Assembly (NCBI GenBank): GCA_946800325.1
Contig: OX326960.1
Coordinates: 18,338,893 to 18,402,892 of the forward strand
DNA length: 64,000 nucleotides
Origin: Luzula sylvatica
Lineage: Eukaryota; Streptophyta; Magnoliopsida; Poales; Juncaceae
Reading direction: 5' to 3'
This document shows, piece after piece, positions 58,024 through 64,000 of the stretch. The notes below the pieces were generated by a model. The model ran no database searches, was not told the origin of the DNA, and worked only from the letters and a program-made list of their open reading frames with translations. The position numbers were made by a program, and so were the translations under genes. How positions within the stretch are numbered: the first letter of the stretch is position 1; each line of letters starts with the position of its first letter.

Positions 58024-60995
58024 ATGGAGTCATCATCAATGGAGGATGATCGGAGATTTCCGTCGACTTCAGAGCCTGAAATTGTAGTAGTAGAAGAAGG
58101 AGATGATGAAAATAGTAGTAGTAGTAGTAGTGGGAGTAGTATCAGTAACGATAGAACTAGAGGTAGAAATATTGATGAAGAAGTGGAGTCGACGATCGGA
58201 GGTGAGGATGAGACTCGGAGGAGGATCGAGGTGCTCGATAAGGACGAGGAAGTCGTAGGATCGAGGATGAGCTTCCGTGAACGCACTTCTAAACAACTGA
58301 GCCGTAGCATGCTCTTTCTTTCTCTCAACCTCGAGGTTATCAATTTTTTTCCCACTTTCTTCAGAGCTGAAGTTAATCTTTTGTGATTTCGTATTGAAAT
58401 GCTGAATTTGGCAGTTTATTGCGGGGATTTATGTGTATTTGAGGATCCGATCAAGAAATCAAGGCTGGAAAGCAAGAATTATTAGGATTTTGCCACTGTT
58501 CTTGATTCCTGCTGTCGCAACTCTTTTCAGCTCTTTCCTCTCTCGCTTCACTACCATCTGTAATCAATTTCTTCAATTCTTGATTCTTCTTCTCAATTCT
58601 CAATAAAAGATCTAAATTTCAAAGAAAAATAATCAAATTTTATTAATTTTTTTTTTTCAATTTTAGTAAATCGTAGGGACAGAAGATCACTTGAAATAAT
58701 CCGTAAAGAACGTCTATCGAAGATCGAAGAGCTGGCTCTTAGGAATTTCCAGGTTTAAATTTAAATTAAGAGATAATTCTTTAATTCGAACTCAAAATCA
58801 GAGACTTTTCTCTAATAATATCATTCTAATTGCAGAATTATCATGCTGAGAATTGTTCAGTAGCATATACCTCCGGATCGAACCATCCAGAAGCTTCTAG
58901 ATCATTCTCTGGCACGGAACTCGATGCACACAGATATGTCGAAGAGCCTGAACACAGCAAAAATCACTTGCAATGCTTGGTTATATGCACTAATTGCCGT
59001 ATGCATAATGGTCAGTGAAAGTAAAATATCTCATTTAATATCATTTTGGAAATAAATTCTTTATTCAAATATATTTTATTGTTATATTATCAGGATTTGC
59101 TAGCAAACAAGAGCTTCAATTTATATCTTACACCTGTACGCATTGCAAGGCTTTCAATGGGCACGATACTTCCTCTTCCTCCCCAATTCATCCCCCACAA
59201 TCCATTCCCTACAATCCGTACAATGAAACAGGCGAGGAGGAGACCTTATCTTTACCTAAAGGTTTTCTCATCGAAGAATTAAGTCCGAGTCAAGTGACAA
59301 CAGATCCTGAAATGGACCCTCCAGTTATGATCATTCGAGAGTCTCCTTCTGTGGCTGATTCTGTAGAATTGATGACTGCAATGAACCCTCCAGTTATGAT
59401 TCCAGACATGCCTAGAGGTCTGTTGATAGAAGAAATAACCCAAAATCGAGAGAAAAATGATCTTGAACTGGACTCTCCCGTAGAAAGAAACCGAGATATA
59501 AATGATCCTGAACTGGACCCTCCAGTGAATTTTCAAGAAGATTCTCCTGTAGGTGGTGACAAGGAAGGGATGCGAAGAGGAGATTTTTTAATCGAAGAAA
59601 TAACCCAAAACCGCGAAAGAAATGATATCGAACTGGAACCTCCAGTTATTTTTCAACAAGAACCTTCTGTAGGCAATGATGAAGAATGCCTAACTTCCTC
59701 TGATCCGCCTACAGCAATGGATCCTCCAGTTATAGAAGAATTAGCTCCAAACCAAGAAATAATGAACAGTGAAACAGACCCTCCAGTCATGTTTGTACAA
59801 CTATCGCCTTCTGTAACTGGTGAAGAAGAATCATTAAAGGACCCCTCGCCGACCCAACTGGACCCTCCAGTGAATCCACTCAGTGATGATATCACTGTTC
59901 AAGAAATGCCTATAGAAACTCAAGAATTAATAAATACTTCAGAGAACGAAACTATCGTAACGTATCCAGACACCGATGCTGACATCACCTCCCAAACTAG
60001 GGTTTCATTCCAAGAAGTGGAACATGGAGTCACGGTTACAGAAGTGGAAACAGGAGTTGACGAAGAGGAGGACGAACTGGTGAGAGAATCGAGAGAAAGT
60101 GAACGTGTAGAAATGAACGTGACTTATCCCGACACGGACTTCGAAATAAATTATTCGGAGGGCGATTCTGATTACGATTCTGTAATGGCCGAAGGTGACG
60201 ATGAAGTAACATCGATACCGGATCCGTTAACCCTGAACCCGTTAGTTACGGATCCATTAAGTCGAGATGAATACGAGGATAGTTCGATCAGAGTAAGGGA
60301 TGGAGATGATGAATCAAATGAGTTGTTCATGTCTGTTTATAATTACGACGGCAATGACGAGCAGGAGAACGAGGATGATGATGATGATGAATCTGACGGC
60401 TCGAGATCGATCACAGAGGATCCGGTTAATTCGGTCAGGGCAAGTGGAGTCGGTGATGAGATGCAGTGGACAGCTTGGCAACGAGCAGAAGAAGACGAAA
60501 ATTCAGTTAGGTTTTCGGAACCGGATTTAGCCGAGGAGGAAATCGAAGCGGGTTTGGATTCTGAAAATCTGGTTTCGAGTGATCCAGAAGGCGAATCAGA
60601 AGAAATTTCAGATAAGGAGGTAATTTAAAATGTATTTTCATTGCAAATTCGATACAATTAGTGAATTATTATCCATCATTACTTATTAATTATTATAGGG
60701 AAATGAAGATGATCTAGTGGTAAAGGCAACCGCAGCGCTATTATCGTCGACTCCAAGCCCGGATTCGAAATCAAAACCGTTTATGAGTATCGGATCCAAT
60801 ACGCATTCGAAAGGAAGAAGTAATGATTTCGAACCTTCGGAATCTTATGGATTGAGGCATAGAAGAACCATCACTCCTCCGTTTGTAATGGAGACTCCAG
60901 TTGTTGTTGTTGCTGCTGCTGCTGCTGAAGGTGGAAATGGAGGGTCGGGTTCGAGCGAACAGGAAGGAATCGAAGGTCCGGTTATCGGGTTTTGA
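58024..60995 (+). CDS. Lunapark-like ER membrane protein with long acidic tail
   Basis: Six exons (58024-58335, 58415-58559, 58667-58752, 58836-59010, 59094-60619, 60699-60995) join in phase to 846 codons plus stop. An acidic Ser-rich N-terminus precedes two hydrophobic segments (about 92-113 and 126-149), followed by a charged helix (RDRRSLEIIRKERLSKIEELALRNF). This two-helix hairpin plus coiled segment resembles Lunapark. A C4 zinc ribbon follows: C232, C235, C254 and C257 within CTNCRMHNG...YTCTHCKAFNG, also as in Lunapark. Lunapark proteins stabilise three-way ER tubule junctions. The protein is far longer than canonical plant LNP1/LNP2. Exon 5 encodes about 500 acidic residues with eight DPPV-type repeats (314-499). 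Whether it acts at ER junctions is inference. Confidence 0.78.
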
Positions 60996-62264
60996 TAAAC
61001 CGGTTTTGTAAATCCAGTTTTGATCGTCTGGGTTTTTGACCTGGAAAATACCATACACGGAAAAGTACAAAATGAAAAAAAGAAAGAAAATCAATGCTAT
61101 TTACTTATTGTATTTGTTTGTTCGTGACATTTTTTTTTTATTTGTATTTGTTGGTTTTTTTTGTTTTTTTTTTGTGACAGAGATTTGGGTGTTATTGTTC
61201 TTCCCCTTGTCTCGTGATTTTGATAATTTGTTTGTTAGTAAAAAAATGTGTGTAAATAATTTGTTCTTGTTTTTTGCATGTTTATCTTTTTGTAAGTTTG
61301 TTTCACGAATTAAACTGTAATGTTTTGTTGGGATTTATTTTCTGGTATATTTGTTGGTTGTTTTTATAAATGATTTGAAATATTTGCTTGATCGAATCAT
61401 AAAATTAATTGATGAATTCACTTTCTGTAAATTTTGCAAATTTCCAACATCCCATATTTTCTTAATGCTTTTATATTCGAATAGTTAATTTATCATATGA
61501 TATTTTCTTAATGCTTTTTAAGTAATATTGATGATGATTGTACCTAACTTGCCCATTTTTATTACATTTTTATCGACCCAGTAAATAATAACCTAATACT
61601 GATATGGAATGAGATTATATATTTCCATTCCAATATAATTTTTTGCTTGGTTACGAAAATTAATGGAATTACATTATTCTTGAAATCTTCTCATTTCATA
61701 AAAGTAAAACTAGCAAAATTTGATTTTCCAAATTTGAGGACTCCGATTCGAGCGAGCCGGAAGGAATGGAAGGTCCGGTTATCGGTTCTGTAAACCTGAT
61801 TTTGTGATTTTAATATTTTGTTGTAAGTAAAAAGAGTAATGTATTTTTTTTCTTGTTTTTTTGCATGTTTTGTTCTTCGTAAGCTTGGGATTAGAAAGTA
61901 CTGTTAAAATGGGATTTCTGGTGTATTTCTCGTTTTTTTTTTTTTATATAAATGATTTGAGATAATTGCTTGATTGAATTATAGAATTACTTGTTGAATC
62001 ATTTTATATCAATTTTGCAAATTTCAAATACGCCATGAATAAAATGTAATGTATTCATTTTTTTAATATAAGTTAGAATGTAATTAAATACATCATTAGT
62101 TTTGTAGGATAATTAATTTAATAAATGATACTTTCTTAATGTTTTGAAGTGATATTCAAGATGATTATATATGTATTGATGGGCCGCCAAGATATATTAT
62201 TTACAAAATGGCAGAATTTCACCAGTAACCCTACAAAAACCTCAGAATATCATCTATACCCTTC
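60996..62264. other. 3' UTR, duplicated gene tail and intergenic DNA
   Basis: T-rich 3' UTR of the Lunapark-like gene, then AT-rich DNA with the duplicated tail (61736-62030) and, just before the LINE, two phrases of the type seen in Furry introns (ATATCATCTATACCCTTC at about 62247). Confidence 0.65.
61736..62030 (+). pseudogene. Duplicated 3' end of the Lunapark-like gene
   Basis: The segment starts with TTCGAGCGAGCCGGAAGGAA, matching the last coding codons near 60949, and continues GGTCCGGTTATCGG. It then follows the 3' UTR of the upstream gene through TTTTTGCATGTTT, ATAAATGATTTGA and AATTTTGCAAATTTC blocks. It contains only the last ~15 codons, so it is not a gene. Confidence 0.82.
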
Positions 62265-64000
62265 TTTTTTTTGAAGGAAAGGCAAGCGCGATACGCGCTC
62301 GATCCGATCTTTATCATATAAATAAAAGAAACAAAAATACAAGGTTTGTTAAGGGGTTACAAATAAGCTTACAAATGTGACCACATAATATATCTAATTT
62401 CATATAGCCCTATTGTCTTTGACTAACACGACAATAGCCATTGATTTTGGAGATCTTTAATTGCGTTGATGACAAGCAAGTGCATTCGGCCTTTTCGTTG
62501 AAAAATACGATTATTTCTCTCCCTCCAAATGGTCCATACCGTTGCTAGCCACAAGGTGTCCCATTTTACGGCTTCTTCCTTGGACTTACGCTTACGTTCA
62601 TTCCACCAAAATTTTTGTATGGAACTTGAGTTGAGGAGTACTCTAGGTTCGAGATTCGTCCATACTTCCTTCGAAAAAGAGCATTGAAGAAATAGGTGGT
62701 TGACCGTTTCAATTGGACCCATACAAAGCGAACAAGCCGGGTCGTGAGGCCATCCTCGTTTATTTAAGTTTTCCGCCGTCAATATTCGGTTATAAAGTAC
62801 CAACCATCCAAAAATGCAAACTTTTTTGGGGGCTTTTATTTTTAGCATTGGTTTCGTCCATTCACAAATCACCCCCGGGTGTGATATTGCGGCATAAACT
62901 TTATTTGTGGGGTACTTGTAGACTTCGGTTAATAATGGTGATATTTGAGTCGGAATTACGATGTTGAGTGAGCCTTTTATCGAGTTGTAAAGTGGTATTA
63001 ACTTTATGAGATCCGTTATAAAGAAGGAGGCGGTGTTATTTGGTATTTCCGTCAAGTCCGCCGCATTATGGATGTTGTAAATTGTTCTTAGCGTAACGGA
63101 CCAATAAGATTCTTTGTCATTATCTAACTTGTAAAGCCATTTGATTAATAATGCTTGGTTTTGTCTTTCGAGATTAATAACTCCTAGACCCCCGTGTAAT
63201 TGTGGTAGGCATATTCGGTTCCAATTGACCAAACAATGGCCCCCCAATATTTTTTCCTCTCCCTTCCAAAAGAACGCGCGCATTAAACGATTAATTTCAT
63301 GTAACGTTCCTTTTGGTAAAGTGTATGTTTGCATCATAAAATTGGGCATCGCTCCTAGTACCGATTTAATTAAAGTCGTTCTTCCTCCTAGAGTTAATGA
63401 TCTATTTTTCCAATTATTGATCTTATTTCTCAACTTGTTAATCAATGGTTGGAAAGTTAGCTTTTTCGGTTTTTTGTATGAAAGAGGTAGGCCTAAATAT
63501 TTTATCGGTAAAGACATCTTGGAGCAATGTAATATGTTATCGAGAGTGGTGTAATATTCCTCGGGTATGGAAATGGGCACATAGCCACTTTTTTCCCAAT
63601 TAATCTCCAAACCCGACGCTTTGGAGAAGAGATCGATAACATGCATGACTATTTTTAGATTCCTAGGATCGGCTTCCATAAAGAATAATGTGTCATCCGC
63701 ATATTGTAAAGTAGTTGGAGCAAAAATTATCGGGTTGGTGAGTACCTCATTTACTTTTCCCATCATCATTTGTAATGCATCCACGATAATGGTAAAAAGT
63801 AGCGGTGATAAGGGATCACCTTGCCGTAATCCTCTCTTGTGATTAAAGTATGGCCCCCGTGTACCATTTGTGCAAATTGATGATGATGAGGTAACTAGAA
63901 TTGTTTTGATCCAATTTATCCATCTCAATGGGAACCCTCTCGCCTTCAATGTATCCTCAAGGAATTGCCACGAAACATTGTCAAAGACTTTTTTGAAATC
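62265..64000 (-). mobile_element. L1-type LINE, 3' part (runs off the window)
   Basis: The element is on the minus strand. Its 3' end is a short A-tail (T-run 62265-62272 on the plus strand), preceded by a ~150-bp 3' UTR. The 5' part lies outside the window. There are no LTRs. Confidence 0.85.
62423..64000 (-). CDS. LINE reverse transcriptase (ORF2), C-terminal part
   Basis: The frame is open from the window edge to a stop at 62423, about 525 codons. Visible: the RT core with GLRQGDPLSPLLF and the YADD box (LQYADDTLFF), the thumb region with KSGYVPIS, LPIKYLGLPL and a WKNRSLTLGGR motif, then the zf-RVT region typical of plant LINEs (CSLCMGPIETVNHLFLQC). No stop or frameshift interrupts the visible part, so the copy may be fairly young. 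The endonuclease domain is beyond the window. Confidence 0.9.
   Translation of the reverse strand, partial: DFKKVFDNVSWQFLEDTLKARGFPLRWINWIKTILVTSSSSICTNGTRGPYFNHKRGLRQGDPLSPLLFTIIVDALQMMMGKVNEVLTNPIIFAPTTLQYADDTLFFMEADPRNLKIVMHVIDLFSKASGLEINWEKSGYVPISIPEEYYTTLDNILHCSKMSLPIKYLGLPLSYKKPKKLTFQPLINKLRNKINNWKNRSLTLGGRTTLIKSVLGAMPNFMMQTYTLPKGTLHEINRLMRAFFWKGEEKILGGHCLVNWNRICLPQLHGGLGVINLERQNQALLIKWLYKLDNDKESYWSVTLRTIYNIHNAADLTEIPNNTASFFITDLIKLIPLYNSIKGSLNIVIPTQISPLLTEVYKYPTNKVYAAISHPGVICEWTKPMLKIKAPKKVCIFGWLVLYNRILTAENLNKRGWPHDPACSLCMGPIETVNHLFLQCSFSKEVWTNLEPRVLLNSSSIQKFWWNERKRKSKEEAVKWDTLWLATVWTIWRERNNRIFQRKGRMHLLVINAIKDLQNQWLLSC

Noticed and set aside
61036..61320. Hydrophobic open frame downstream of the Lunapark-like gene
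   Set aside because: It is T-rich 3' UTR read as Phe and Leu codons.

Overview
The window is nuclear DNA of a flowering plant, most likely a eudicot. It is AT-rich, its genes carry many short GT-AG introns, and it holds plant-specific families (a P-class PPR protein, a gibberellin 2-oxidase, an LRR receptor-like pseudokinase, a plastid YceD/DUF177 protein, plant PEX22) among LTR retrotransposons, MITEs and a plant L1-type LINE. All coordinates and exon joins were worked out by reading splice sites and checking phase by hand. No RNA evidence was available.

Layout. 0.9-3.1 kb: an uncharacterised zinc-ribbon protein (minus), head-to-head with a plastid YceD/DUF177 gene (plus, 3.6-5.0 kb). 5.2-15.2 kb: a 22-exon Furry/cell-morphogenesis gene (minus, 2,182 codons), whose introns are full of a short recurrent AT-rich motif. 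16.2-19.5 kb: an LRR receptor-like pseudokinase (minus). 19.5-23.9 kb: gene-poor DNA with a Mutator-type MITE. 23.9-25.0 kb: a TIPIN/Swi3 replication-fork protein with a CCHC knuckle (minus). 28.0-44.5 kb: a three-level transposon nest, with a small hAT-like element hosting a Copia element that hosts another Copia element. Each level keeps its own matching target-site duplication. 45.0-47.7 kb: a PPR gene (plus). 48.0-49.2 kb: a gibberellin 2-oxidase (minus). 51.9-53.7 kb: the exon-junction helicase eIF4A3 (minus). 54.1-55.4 kb: a hAT-like element filled with GGATCC-type repeats. 55.5-57.1 kb: PEX22 (plus). 58.0-61.0 kb: a Lunapark-like membrane protein with an acidic, repeat-bearing tail (plus). 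62.3 kb to the end: a LINE running off the window (minus).

The genes do not form a pathway. They are ordinary housekeeping, developmental and organelle genes: exon junction complex, replication fork, peroxisome, plastid rRNA, cell morphogenesis and hormone catabolism. From memory, the Arabidopsis eIF4A-III and YCED-homologue loci lie close together on chromosome 3, so a shared ancestral block is possible.

The most unusual signals are these: (1) the nest, whose outer Copia has lost the integrase catalytic core in frame and whose inner Copia has nearly identical LTRs around a wrecked pol region; (2) an array of 13 copies of the palindrome TCCGTTRCAACGGA in the leader of the inner Copia; (3) the family of GGGTAAATATGATATTTT-like motifs, in both orientations, that makes up much of several introns; (4) a GC-AG intron and a duplicated splice donor in the Furry gene; (5) a DPPV repeat region and a duplicated 3' end in the Lunapark-like gene.
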